Assembly (NCBI GenBank): GCA_940671915.1
Contig: CALNVZ010001721.1
Span: 43,709,667-43,773,666, forward strand
Length of the DNA stretch: 64,000 nt
Origin: Paracentrotus lividus
Lineage: Eukaryota > Echinodermata > Echinoidea > Camarodonta > Echinidae
Direction: 5' to 3'
In this document: piece after piece, positions 53,842-64,000 of the stretch
Layout: each line of letters starts with the position of its first letter
How positions within the stretch are numbered: position 1 is the first letter of the stretch
Position numbers and translations under genes: made by a program
The notes under the pieces: generated by a model
Databases searched by the model: none
What the model was told of the DNA's origin: nothing
What the model saw: the letters and a program-made list of their open reading frames with translations, nothing else

Positions 53842-55215
53842 ATGTGGCGACTCGTGCTTCGACCCCTAGACCTTCGTCACTGCTCCTGGCGACGATGCAT
53901 CACCATCCTGAGCATCCTCCTCGTCGTCAACACCGCCTTTCATTGGACCCTGGTTGATGACGTCCACTCACGACCAGGGCAGCCTGGTCAACAAAGCTCG
54001 ATCTCGATGTCTAGAGACGGAGGTGGATTGCCATTCCGTGATCGAGTGATCAGCATCAATAAGTGGTATGATGAACTCAAGAAAGGAACATCGGACGGTA
54101 AGGGGATTGACTTCGTTGTTGAACATGTTGACGACGACGAAAATCGTGGGAAGAAAGAGGAAGAGAAAAATCTGATTACCTACATAACAAGAAAACCTTC
54201 GAATAGGCGCCCATTGGGAGAGTTACAAGTAGCTACAAAGAAAAATTTGGTTGAGTTTCGTAATTTTCAAGCGAAACTTAAAAGCGTAGATGACAATCAT
54301 TTCGGAAATCGTCGTATGGTGTCATCATTTGCTAGCGCTTTGAACGAGAGTGAAATCGTTCGAAAAGTGGAAATAAGTCGAAAGGAGATCGATAGCATGA
54401 GAGAAAGAGTTTACACAAGAAAACGAGAGATTAGAAACAGAAGCATGACAGAAAGTGTTGAGAAACACCTTTTGTTTTTGCGCCATTCTAAGACTAAGTT
54501 AAGACCGGCGTCAACAAGTATCATCACTTCAAATAGAGACCGGATTGTGAAATTGATACAAATGACTGAGACTGCAATGAACCACATTGTGTTGGAAGTT
54601 TATTCGAACGAAACGATAAGATTTTACAGCCAACCCAGTTGGTTCTACTCACGTGACATAAATGAAATGAACTTTTTGGCGGGGTCCTGGGTGTTAAGCA
54701 GACGACAGGGTGACCGGTTCACGATACCTCTATCGGTTAATCGTCTTTTTCTCGCCTCGAATGACGAAATTGAACGTCTGGCGGATAATTACGAGCGAAC
54801 AGGAGAGAAAGCTGATACCGAAATGGAATGCCATCAATCGCAGCATACATTGGCCTGTCAAACCGCATGGTGCTCGGTTGATTTAAGCCTGGTGGTGGCG
54901 TTTCATTTGGACCGCGTAATTGGTTTGAACGTTACTCCCCCGACGGTCACCCGGGAGCTGCCGCTCGGGACACGGCACCCTCCCGAGATGCAACATGTCA
55001 GTCGATCGAAAGAGATTCAGGGTTCCAGTGACGGTGACCTTCTTGTTCGGGTTGTCGCTCTGATGGTGACGTCATCAAGGAAGTTACATTTGAGACCCGC
55101 TGAGCGAGGGCTTGCCGATCATTACCGAGTCATGACGAGAGGGGCGTCAGAAAGCAAATTGGAATTTTCGTCGGACGTCTCGGAGAAGCTGTTCATCTTC
55201 TGTTACCTCTTAAAG
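53842..55215 (+). CDS. GASK1/FAM198-like Golgi type II membrane protein, main exon
   Basis: A 458-codon open exon begins with ATG right after a GATAG acceptor and ends TTAAAG/GTATTT in phase 0. The N-terminus has a short cytosolic part and a membrane helix (about residues 18-37: RRCITILSILLVVN), typical of Golgi type II proteins. The lumenal part is basic and low in hydrophobics until about residue 255. Then IRFYSQPSWFYSRDINEM, a cysteine pair (residues 330 and 339), and VAFHLDRVIGLN at 352-363 match the GASK1 (FAM198) family, where ...FAFHLDR.LGLNR.LP...R is a hallmark. KLFIFCYLL near the end matches the family's mALFDFLLQ strand. Family members are secretory-pathway proteins of uncertain kinase activity. 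The start could be extended by an upstream exon. Confidence 0.72.
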
Positions 55216-55498
55216 GTATTTATTCCTTTTAAAAAAGGTTGAGTGGATATGAAATATTAGTCGTGTAGCAATTATCGAATAAATAACTACAAAAAATATG
55301 AAATTTTATGATTCCACGCTGTTGCCCGAGGTCAACATTCACCCCCATAATTCTCAAGTTTCGTTAAAATCGGCTCAGAGGTTTATGTGATAGATTTAAA
55401 ATTGTAACTTAAAACTTCGTTTGTATACAGATCCCCTTGGCCCTGAGGGCCAACGGCCCTTTCCTCATTCTCTCATTCGTCCCCGCCCCCGCCCTCTC

Positions 55499-55618
55499 TC
55501 TCCATCCTCTCTCTCTTCTCCCCTATCTCTCTCTCTCTCTCTCTCCCTCTCTCTCCCCCTCTCTATCTCTCTCTCTCTCCTTTCCTCTCTCACTTAATCT
55601 CTCTCTCCCCCCCCCCCC

Positions 55619-55665
<47 letters not shown>
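55499..55665. repeat. (CT)n microsatellite
   Basis: Long CT/TCTC dinucleotide tract with a C run, within the putative GASK1-like intron. The Ser/Leu-rich open frame over it is an artefact. Confidence 0.9.
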
Positions 55666-55667
<2 letters not shown>

Positions 55668-55942
55668 TCCCATTTTCCTGTCCGTCGTTCACCACTCTTT
55701 CTTTCTATTAATGCGTGGATGAGATATTAGTGTAAATGTCAATTACCATTACTAAAGCAAATGCGAGTGGACAACTGAATTTAATGAGTTTAAAACAAAA
55801 GTGATAGATCAATTTATTTGCATAAATCGTTGCAATATCATTTGTTAGATGTGTTGCATAAGTGTTAAATCTTAACATGAAACATTGAAATGACATATTT
55901 TTTCTCCCATTCGATAACTTTTTATTTATCGATATTATGTAG

Positions 55943-56137
55943 ATATCAAACTGCAGTACGAAATCTGGACGACGTATTTCAATTCGTCATACCACCCTCA
56001 TCGGCCAGAACAGCCAATTATTCGATCAACAAAACTTACTGCGATACCAATACGTCGTCACCGATCAGAGTGTTTCAATCATCGATAATCCCCGGATCCG
56101 GCAGACAGTATCATTCTTAAAAAGGTTCAAACGGTAA
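55943..56137 (+). CDS. Candidate terminal exon of the GASK1-like gene
   Basis: The sequence after the ATTATGTAG acceptor is open in phase 0 for 64 codons to TAA at 56135, which would follow the donor at 55216 in frame and give a protein of about 522 residues. It reads SNCSTKSGRR..., VVTDQSVSIIDN and ends FLKRFKR. Apart from IDN I see no clear match to the family C-terminus, and all frames are fairly open here, so this is weak. An AATAAA at 56282-56287 could end the transcript. The family's expected C-terminal ~150 residues were not found. Confidence 0.3.
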   Translation: MSNCSTKSGRRISIRHTTLIGQNSQLFDQQNLLRYQYVVTDQSVSIIDNPRIRQTVSFLKRFKR

Positions 56138-58707
56138 ATATATATTTTATTACTTTATCTTACAGACACTAGTAATCACTCATGTGGATGTAGGTGGGGC
56201 CTTTTTTCTTTTTTTTAGAACGCTTGTTTTTCAGCATATATACAAGTGCTCTCTCAATCAATGAAATGCTTTGTTATGATCAATAAATCCAATTTATATC
56301 CAATATCACTTTTTATTTATTTTATTTATTCAATCACCAAAACCTAATACATGTATATACAGTGCGTCCCAGGAAAAAACGAAACCGAGATTGATTGATG
56401 TTTTATCATATTAACTTAATCTGAATCAAAATTTCACAAATTAATCACAAGTTTAAAGCTTAGAGTATCTTCTTTCAGGCGCAGCGCTAACGGTGCAATT
56501 TGCATCTCATTAGCGAGCCTTCTATTTTAATTCCCAACGAACTTCTACGTGCGTTCGAAAACGTGGACGATGAAAGTCAAAATCTTGTTTTTGTCACTGC
56601 GTCGCTTTGGCGGCCTTTCTGTGCTGAAATTTCCACAAGAACTATCATTTCATTACCTTGATATGGGTGAAAAATAATTGAATTCCGTGGGGTAAAACTT
56701 GAGATATCAATCATGTTTTCAAACAGACTTACCGAAAACAAGCTATCTACTTATTTGTTGACACAACCGTAGCGCAAATGCTACGATCATGAAAAGTATA
56801 TTTACATATTCATGAGGCTTCATTCCTATATGGTGCTAGTGTTCGCTGGCCCGTCTTTATATTTTGTGAGAAACCATAGTTTTGTACAGGCCTTTACAAA
56901 GAAAATTGGACTCAACGAACTTCGAGAAATGACGTCATTTCTTTTAGGAAAAGTAGAGCGCATGCGCTTTGCAAACGAAGAGCTGGCTCGCTCGCGATCG
57001 ATCAGCTGTTTCACCTCACGTGTGTGGTTTGTGTGTTTGACGTGATCGCTGGAGAAAACAAAGGCGATCGGAGCCCATATTTTGTAAGTATTTTGTCCGC
57101 ATTCATGATTTCTATTATATTTTTTGAGGCTCAGAATATTACCGAATCATTGTAGTTTCTTTTTCAAAGCTGTCACAGATGTAAAATACTGGAAAAGACC
57201 GATTTTGCACTCTTCATTTTTTCGTAAACTTGCGTGGGTTTCGTGTTTGCGCGGTGAGTGATGAGTGTTGTGGGTGTCGTAGCTGAGCTGAAGCTGAGCT
57301 GAGCTGCGGGAACGATGAATTATCAAATTATTAATTTAGCCTTATTTTTTAAAGTATTTATTTGGAAGAAAATACATATGCATGCTCTTGATTTCATTTC
57401 ATGACTGTTATTATTTTTCCCCTTCAACAGCTTCATTGTTTTGTCACGCCTTTTGAAGTGGTAAGTGCCCATCTCCCTGGCCTAGCTGTGCTCTATTTCT
57501 TGAAAATGAAATATCTTAATTTGTCAAACCATGTACAGGACAAGGATCAAAGGGGTCGAAATATTCCAATATCAGTAGGCCTATATTTTAGCCTCTATTC
57601 TGTGTTTGCTATGTTATTTGTCGGTGATGGATGAGGAAAATAGTTTGTTCGATAACTATTATTTATTTTTTATTTTATGTTGTACGATGGTACCATTGTG
57701 TATAGACCTACTCCAATATTTTTTTGTATTTATTAATTATTACAGGACTACATGATGTGTCTGCCTGACAAAGATACGTGTTGATTAGACTAGAGTTTGA
57801 CGAATATATCTATCCAGCCAGTGCAGACAATATTCTTAATCGGTATGTGATATCTCTTTTTTTATAGTTTAGAAATAATTAATTACTAATGGTGCTGGCA
57901 TGCAGAGTTGTACAGTTCTGTTACGTAGGCCTACCCAGTTACATACATAATTCTAGCCATATGAAGACTGGACTAAAAAAAATAAATACAAAGATTTCAC
58001 AGTCTCTTCTTGGAGAAATTATTTTTAATTACTGTGATGCAATCCATTTGGATGGTTTTAATTCAATGTTATTCCATTGATTTATGTAATTTTTACAATC
58101 GTTATTTAGGGTCAATTAATATTCTTGACTTTGACATAACACAAATTTGGAAACAGTGAATCCGCAGATCTTTTCCATCGTGTTCTTGATAACAAAGTTC
58201 CTTATCCTATTGTACTGATTTTTTTTATTTTTTTATTTTTTTGATTTTTTTTAAAAATAATTCTGACCCCCTCCCTCTTTTTATTTTACAGACCTACAAT
58301 TGTGCACCTCACTTGAAGAGAGAGAGAGAGATCCTGATGATAGATTCATCAGCCTTATTTCAGTCGGTCCAAACTTCATCTGTCCATTCAGTTATCCAGC
58401 CCTCTTTCGTTGAACATGTTGAAGAGTCGACGTACTTTCATATAGATTTTCGCATGATAGATAGCAACTTATTAAGTGTAATACTCAAATGAAAGACAAT
58501 TTTTTAAAGTTATTAAAGTTGTAATACAGTCAACTCCCATGAATTATATCAGGTCTTGTTACCAAGGTATTTAACCTAATTCTTTATTGAACAATTTAAA
58601 ATATATCATTATCTAATTTTGCTCGTCATAAGGGAGTAGACTGTATTCTTTAAGTTTATAAACCATTGGGTGATAATAATGATGACATACTTGTAATCAT
58701 TACTCAT
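56138..58707. other. Intergenic DNA with possible non-coding transcript
   Basis: At 56362 TACAGTGCGTCCCAGGAAAA resembles a transposon tip. GC-richer DNA at 56940-57310 could be promoter-like. Splice-site-bounded blocks at 57432-57461 and 57748-57840 (acceptors TTCAACAG and TTATTACAG; donors GAAGTG/GTAAGT and AATCG/GTATGT) and an acceptor at 58290 hint at a spliced transcript, but no conserved protein is seen. Confidence 0.35.
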
Positions 58708-59078
58708 GGTGGTATCTTACTTTGCGGAGACGGCTTTGAGACAGTTTTGAAACTTCTCGCGGAGACGTCTCACAGACGTTTCATGAGTCTCGGGATTCTC
58801 AAACTGTCTCAAAGTAGTCTTATCTGTCTTCACAACGAGAAATGGTATCGCAGACATCTCCGCAATGGAATTTTCAGATGTCTCTGATTTGTTTTTTCGG
58901 TCACGGATGACGGGATTTGGGACTATTTGAGACGGTTGTGAAATTTCCTGAGATTCATGAAACGTTGCAGGGAGGGGGGGGGGGGAGTCTCTGTGACAAG
59001 TTTCAAAAACGGTCTCAAATTGTCTCAAAGTAATGCAAAATTCATCTCAAAGCCATCTCAGTGAAGTGAGATACCACC
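58708..59078. mobile_element. MITE-like element with GGTGGTATCTTA tips
   Basis: GGTGGTATCTTACTTTGC...GGCTTTGAGA and its imperfect complement TCTCAAAGCC...GTGAGATACCACC bound 371 bp rich in GAGACGTCTC/GTCTCAAA words. Related words are seen near 47520-47640. Confidence 0.65.
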
Positions 59079-61717
59079 GGTGATCAGGTGTATTTCCTAC
59101 CATGCCAATTCTGTAACTTCCCCTCTCTTCCCCCCTTTTTCTTCTCTCTCCTCTCTCTCTCTCCCTTCTTTTTCTCTCGTTCTCTCCCCTCTTTCTCTCT
59201 CGTTCTCTCACCTCTTTTTCTTCGTTTTATCTACCTAGTCCAAAGGCATATTTTTTCTCTATCGTCTTTCATTTATTTATACAAGTTTCAAATATTTATT
59301 TTGGTATGCATGCTTAAATACCATAGTTCACCAAGAAAACAAGATTGTAAATTTAAAATGTTCACAGATTTTAACATGTGCATGCCTCATTTTACAAATG
59401 TTTAATACAAACCACTATGTGTAGTTCTGACTCGAGTTCTCTCTTACTGTTGATGTCTTTTATTTTTTTCAAATAAAAGTGTCTTTGATAACAGAAACTT
59501 AAATAAACATTGCTTCTACACTCTTTACAATGTATTTAGTATGTGTGGGTGATGAGATGCTGAGCGAGTGTTGATCTCAATAATTAATAATTAAATGCCG
59601 TAAATGTAGGTTCGAAAACAATTTTTGTTCGAATAAAGAGGAGAAATGTAAAAGTGCTGTATGTTTACAATGCTTGGGCCAAGGCGTTTGAGAGGAGGCT
59701 GAACTGATGAAAAATATGGATATTTTCACATTTTAAAATGGCTATTAAATGACCCCTCTCAAGGCTCCACTGCCCACTGTACTCTATACATTGACTAGGA
59801 GTCAAATGGTGTCATGAGACATGTTTTGGAAAAAAAAAAAAAAAGCCACACATGTCTCAAGACAATAAACACTGAAAATAAAATATGCATCACACAAATT
59901 AGATTTGAATCTTGGTTCATTCCATTTATTAAGAAAAAAAAATTCAGAGGTTTTGATGTTACTCAAAGAATATAATTATTGGAATTCTTGAAGCAATGAA
60001 ATATGAAATCAGTGGCGGATCAAGGATTTCAGGATGTGTGGGGGAGGGGGGGGGGGGGGGTGCCCGGCCGCATGGGGGAGGGGGCGTCTAATTTTCAGAT
60101 TTTAACGTACGGTCAATGAGCGGTTTTCAAATTCTAGGGGGGGGGCCGCGCCCCCGCCTGGATCTGCCATTGAAGGAATAGAAATTATATAGGCCTACAT
60201 GGTAATCGCGCCCCCAGAAAAATTGTTACAAATATACATATTTAATTACAAATATATATCACTTAATGATAATTTATCGTTTATGATACTTATAAAATAT
60301 AAGGTGAAATCTCCACAAAGAAAAAGAAAAGGGGAACAATAAATACTGATATATTTTTAAGTGGGTAAAGGGCTACAATACAATCCACATAATAATTAAT
60401 TAGGAGGTGAAAACTGATGTGCATGGACCTTCCACACCATAGAAATCCAAGCACACACAAAAGAAAAAAAGAAGATAAACAATATATATATTTTTAACTG
60501 ATTTCGACTAAAAAAATAATGAAATAATAATAATTGTCAAATACGAGGGTGCAGTCTCACGTGGAACAAATAAAATGAGGAACAATATTATACCATCACT
60601 GATCTCCATTCTCGCGTCGTCCGTGCGCAGCCAGCCTGACGTGCGCACAGCTCAACATCACACACTCCATTTAGATCACGCGGGACTGTAATGAGGATTT
60701 AACATACAGGCGGCAATGGTCGTACGCCAAATGCCGCGAACGATCATTTCCAACATTGACGCTGGTTGTGTTATTTATTGACACAAACCGTAGCGCAAAA
60801 TGATACTGCACAATATTTTGAGGGATATAAGATTGATATTTGCGGTCATACTCATAATATTCATTTTGTGGCCGGTTTTGAAAAAAAGGTGAATTTTAGG
60901 TGAGTTTGTGAACTTTTCGAGTGTCTATGCGGACGTTCGTATTTCCCCGAAATCCACATTTTAAAACTTACTATAAAAAAAATTAAACTAATCTACGGAT
61001 TGTTTAATGTTGTAGCATCTTTATATGAATAAGTTTCCATGTCAATTATTATCTAACACATTGTGATTTTTGGCTTCGAAATTTGTTTACTTTTTTTCGC
61101 ATCGTAGCTGTTACACTTGTTTATTTATGCAAATCAGGTGCGCTCGTCAATGATCGCGAGCCTCGGTAATTGGGGTGTAAAGCTGCGCCTGTTGATAAGA
61201 TCTATAAGACCTATTATGTCACGCATGAGTGAGTAACAACAGGTTGAAAAGAGGAAACCAAAAAGTCATTTGGCGGGCGGTATCTGAAATTATCTTTCAA
61301 ATCTACATATAATATAGTATATTAATAATAATATATAATAATTCTAATATTTAAACAGTCCATTTCCTGCCCTTTCATATAACACCAAAGCAATTAAAAT
61401 GCTTCTGAAATAGGAAAGTTATGTTCATTTGAAATAGTGCTTGCATTTCAATAATTTCATTCAACAAAATTTGTTTCACTGTTGGCCATCCTACCAATAG
61501 GCAAAAAACATCCATGCATGTTATCTCTGCCTAGTGCTAGGACGGGCAATCGTCAAACGAATTCGTTTTTTTTTTTTTTTACTGACCACATCATCAACAT
61601 ATTCTATAATATTACCAGTAACATACAAAGTTGCATCTTCAGCGAACATGATAAGCTTTTTCTGTTGTAATACTAGATGCCATATCATTGAAAAAGCCCT
61701 AAAACCACCATTTTGAT
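59079..61717. other. Intergenic DNA
   Basis: No supported gene. Contents: a CT-rich tract at 59125-59220, an inverted-repeat element at 60011-60171, and a block near 60768 (TTATTGACACAAACCGTAGCGCAAAA) that repeats one at 56752 in the same orientation. The rest is AT-rich. Confidence 0.55.
60011..60171. mobile_element. Small inverted-repeat element with AGTGGCGGATC tips
   Basis: AGTGGCGGATCAAGG at the left and CCTGGATCTGCCATT at the right are imperfect complements enclosing G-run DNA. The same GGATCC-GCC tip with G runs occurs near 41650 and 47090, so it is a repeat family in this genome. Confidence 0.6.
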
Positions 61718-63139
61718 TTAGTCGGCTCCTGAGCTATGCTTGCATAGATGTGCAATAATATTCTGCTCACGCACACGAATACCGAAGTCGTTCAGATGGA
61801 CGCCATCTGCCGTTAAGTTTCCGTCAACGTTGCGGTTATCAATGAAGGACCATCTTCGCCGATTGACCAGAAGTTTTAGAGCTGCATTGACGTCATTCAC
61901 TTTCATGCACGCGTCTGAACTTTCTCCCGCACGATGTATTATAGATGAAATGGTGATGGACGACACTGATGTTTGCTTGATGATGTTATCTACCATTAAT
62001 TCAATTTTAGCAACATTCTCATTCTTATCATCATTCGCCATGTTGTTCGTGCCGAGATGAAGGATTAGCTCATCTGGGCGCCATTCAATTGCGTTTGAGT
62101 TTATTACATCGAAAGCATCCTCAATTCGAGCAGCACAGGGAAGCGATTTGTAGATTATTTGTTGTTGCGCGAGTTTTGAAGGTACATTGCTCTCTACCAT
62201 CGAGTCACCAACGATCAAGACATCGACCTTTTGAGAATTTAAAGCTGGACCAGTTGGCATAGCGTTCCTACTTGAATTAGAAGCTTGTTTGTCTTCTTTG
62301 CTGTCGTTTACTTTTGTCTTAGATTTCCCTTTCCTCTTTGGAGTTGTAGAGGATGTCATATTTCCATCTTCTCTGTTCGATTGCGTATCTGAAAGCAAGT
62401 TTTGTTGAGCACTTGGTTGGTGTCGTGGAGACGTCGGCACGTGTTGTGTCCTATCAGAGATTCCTTTGATGACACATCCATCAAGGATAAGATCCCTAAG
62501 ATTAGCAGGTAGAGGGTGATTTGCACAGAATTTTCTTATCCTTTCGGCTTCATCATGATCTGTATGTGCAGCCATGAGCGTGTTTTGGGGGTAGTTAAAC
62601 AAATCAGTCGTGGCATCATTCTTCCTAGTTTCGGCTCCGAGTTTCTCAACATACTCTTTAGTTGTTAAAACCCACTCTGTCTTATTAGGCAATTGCCATG
62701 ATGCTATCGCCTTTTTGTCTACTCTTATACCGATGCGCTGACGAACCCTATCCTCAATTGCAAATATGGAGGAGGTATCAATGGCCGAAACTGGGAGTTC
62801 GAAAATAGTCTTTGGCACTAGATCCTTACAGGCCTTCGTAATTTTATTCTTAACGCGGTCCATTCTGTTGCCTGGTTCATTTTTGTCACCCTGTGTCAGA
62901 CCAACCTTACACAGCAGCCACTTGCCCGCGTCCCGGTCTTTTGGAACTTCAATGCCGATGCAATAGATTATTGGTGGGTTTTTCTCACGTCGCACTCTTT
63001 CTCCGTATGGAGAGTATCTGTTTATCGTGCTTATGAAGTGGTTAGTGGTCTTATCGTTTATCCAGAAAGATTCACAAAACTCAGCTAACTTTTGGCTACT
63101 TTCCACTTGATCCGGCTGATAGAATTCCTTGTTTGCCAT
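61718..63139 (-). CDS. GIY-YIG-like / SGNH-hydrolase-like fusion protein (473 aa ORF)
   Basis: An uninterrupted ORF on the minus strand. Residues about 55-165 look like a divergent GIY-YIG nuclease of the T5orf172/MUG113 type: IIYCIGIEV (Tyr59), LLCKVGLTQ (78-82), an RM at 92-93, an IEDR with Glu129, and KTEWV (Thr154-Trp156), the TEW being a hallmark of that group. Residues 225-300 are a polar, Lys/Ser-rich linker (KRKGKSKTK). Residues 304-465 fit an SGNH/GDSL hydrolase: DVLIVGDSMV with Ser313, LHLGTNN with Asn365/366, and DGVHLN with Asp445 and His448. The sequence shows an acceptor (TTACAG) four bases before the ATG, so an upstream exon is likely. Domain calls are by motif and uncertain; activity is unknown. 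Confidence 0.7.
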   Translation of the reverse strand: MANKEFYQPDQVESSQKLAEFCESFWINDKTTNHFISTINRYSPYGERVRREKNPPIIYCIGIEVPKDRDAGKWLLCKVGLTQGDKNEPGNRMDRVKNKITKACKDLVPKTIFELPVSAIDTSSIFAIEDRVRQRIGIRVDKKAIASWQLPNKTEWVLTTKEYVEKLGAETRKNDATTDLFNYPQNTLMAAHTDHDEAERIRKFCANHPLPANLRDLILDGCVIKGISDRTQHVPTSPRHQPSAQQNLLSDTQSNREDGNMTSSTTPKRKGKSKTKVNDSKEDKQASNSSRNAMPTGPALNSQKVDVLIVGDSMVESNVPSKLAQQQIIYKSLPCAARIEDAFDVINSNAIEWRPDELILHLGTNNMANDDKNENVAKIELMVDNIIKQTSVSSITISSIIHRAGESSDACMKVNDVNAALKLLVNRRRWSFIDNRNVDGNLTADGVHLNDFGIRVREQNIIAHLCKHSSGAD

Positions 63140-63249
63140 GATACTGTAATAAGCGAGTTCGTAAATTCGCCGACAAAGTCATTACGTCACGAACACGGTC
63201 AAATGGTCGGAACCATAGTAACGGGTTCACGCTACAATCAAAACACCAC

Positions 63250-63560
63250 CTGTTGGATCTACACAGTAAAAGTTGGTTTATTTTCCTTGAATGGGCTGAG
63301 CATATTCTTGACTCCTCGGTGTTTTCCAGTTTGTCCAGATGCAGTTTCCTGTTCACAAGTTTTGTCCACCTCTTTCTACCTTCTGGTTCTTCTTCTCTGA
63401 GGGGAAAGTAAATAACTGGAAGGAGGCTCGCAGACACAGCTGCCATATTAGTCCATGAATGTCACAAGTTGAGATAGCCATGCTTTCAGCCTAACTGTGC
63501 TGTTGGAGCATCCAAAGATAGCGCAATTCTCCCCATCTTTAAATAGAGGTCTAGCTAAAT
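63250..63560 (-). CDS. THAP zinc-finger-like segment upstream of the GIY-YIG/SGNH ORF
   Basis: On the minus strand, from about 63440 to 63250, the frame reads IYFPLREEEPEGRKRW, then TKLVNR and RICSAH, matching the THAP pattern FP...R..W...v.R......s.iC..H. A little farther upstream (about 63540-63500) another frame reads NCAIFGCSNS, which fits the first two THAP cysteines. The splice joining the two parts was not resolved. The donor CCAACAG/GTGGTG at 63250 and the acceptor TTACAG/TATC at 63143 would join it in frame to the downstream ORF. It may be a first domain of the same protein or a remnant. Confidence 0.5.
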
Positions 63561-64000
63561 AAAGAAAATGAAGAAAACACACAAAATAATATAATTAAAA
63601 ATAAACATATAAATGAAACCTTCTGAATAATTTGCCTAATTTTAAAACAACGTTTCTCCGGAATACTGAAGGAAAGGAACAAGTTAATACGATAATTTGT
63701 CTTCAGGGCTTCCTTTTACCCCAGAAATTTGGTTTGGTCGGTAAGTCATTCACTTGAACAAACACGAAATTGAACGTATGGACACCGCTACCACTGTGTG
63801 AGCACTATTGACTTCATCTGGATCGTCGTTCATATCATGCAGTATTTCGCCCAATAAATATCACACAGTGAAATTGATTATTAAAAGTAATCTTCTTACC
63901 TGCGATGGGTAATTTCATGAAATGAAGCAAATGAGCTGCGAAAGAAATGATTACATTTCAGAGTAGGCTTACGGTCTCAGAATGTAAACAACGTGTGCCC
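63561..64000. other. AT-rich DNA at the window end
   Basis: No coding sequence or structured repeat was recognised. If the THAP-like segment belongs to a gene, its promoter would lie here or beyond the window. Confidence 0.4.

Noticed and set aside
55437-55730. Ser/Leu-rich open frame
   Set aside because: It is produced by the (CT)n tract.
61740-62060. Plus-strand open frame of 106 codons
   Set aside because: It is the antisense of the SGNH-like coding region, which has the better-supported frame.

Overview
The window is animal nuclear DNA. Coding sequence is split into short exons with GT-AG introns, gene density is low, the base composition is AT-rich, and introns and intergenic DNA are full of inverted-repeat elements. 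The domain mix (C-type lectin, FN3, CUB), a tRNA-derived SINE, Penelope-, DIRS- and THAP-type mobile DNA, and very frequent ACATGTA/AGGCCTA words suggest a marine invertebrate deuterostome, most likely an echinoderm such as a sea urchin. That assignment is inference; no species-diagnostic sequence was identified.

Positions 1-36,200 (+ strand) hold the 3' portion of one very large gene. I traced 43 exons, all joining in one open frame: about 2,336 codons from 299 to a TGA at 35,190. The 5' end lies upstream of the window. The protein is a type I cell-surface receptor made of seven FN3 + C-type-lectin-like (CTLD) units, an eighth FN3, three CUB domains, a membrane-proximal region with a KRKR furin-type site, one transmembrane helix and a short cytoplasmic tail with two tyrosines. 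Nearly all ectodomain module boundaries are phase-1 introns, so units can be duplicated without breaking frame. The locus shows this: there are decayed partial exon copies, a 58-bp minisatellite made from an exon end plus its splice donor, and one CTLD with an extra intron.

Positions 36,200-53,800 contain no convincing gene. They hold a tRNA-derived SINE (about 39.95-40.26 kb), hairpin elements, an array of repeats carrying a GCGCGAAGCGCG core (44.1-45.1 kb) and a 3.9-kb retroelement remnant with long inverted terminal repeats that looks DIRS-like (48.18-52.04 kb).

Positions 53,842-55,215 (+) are a long exon of a GASK1/FAM198-like Golgi type II membrane protein; only a poorly supported terminal exon follows, so the C-terminal half of the family domain is missing or unrecognised.

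Positions 61,718-63,139 (- strand) hold an intact 473-codon ORF that appears to join a GIY-YIG-nuclease-like N-terminal domain to an SGNH/GDSL-hydrolase-like C-terminal domain. Directly upstream on the same strand is a THAP zinc-finger-like segment whose splice donor would join it in frame to this ORF. A THAP + GIY-YIG-like + SGNH architecture is the most unusual coding feature in the window and may be a mobile-element or domesticated-element gene.
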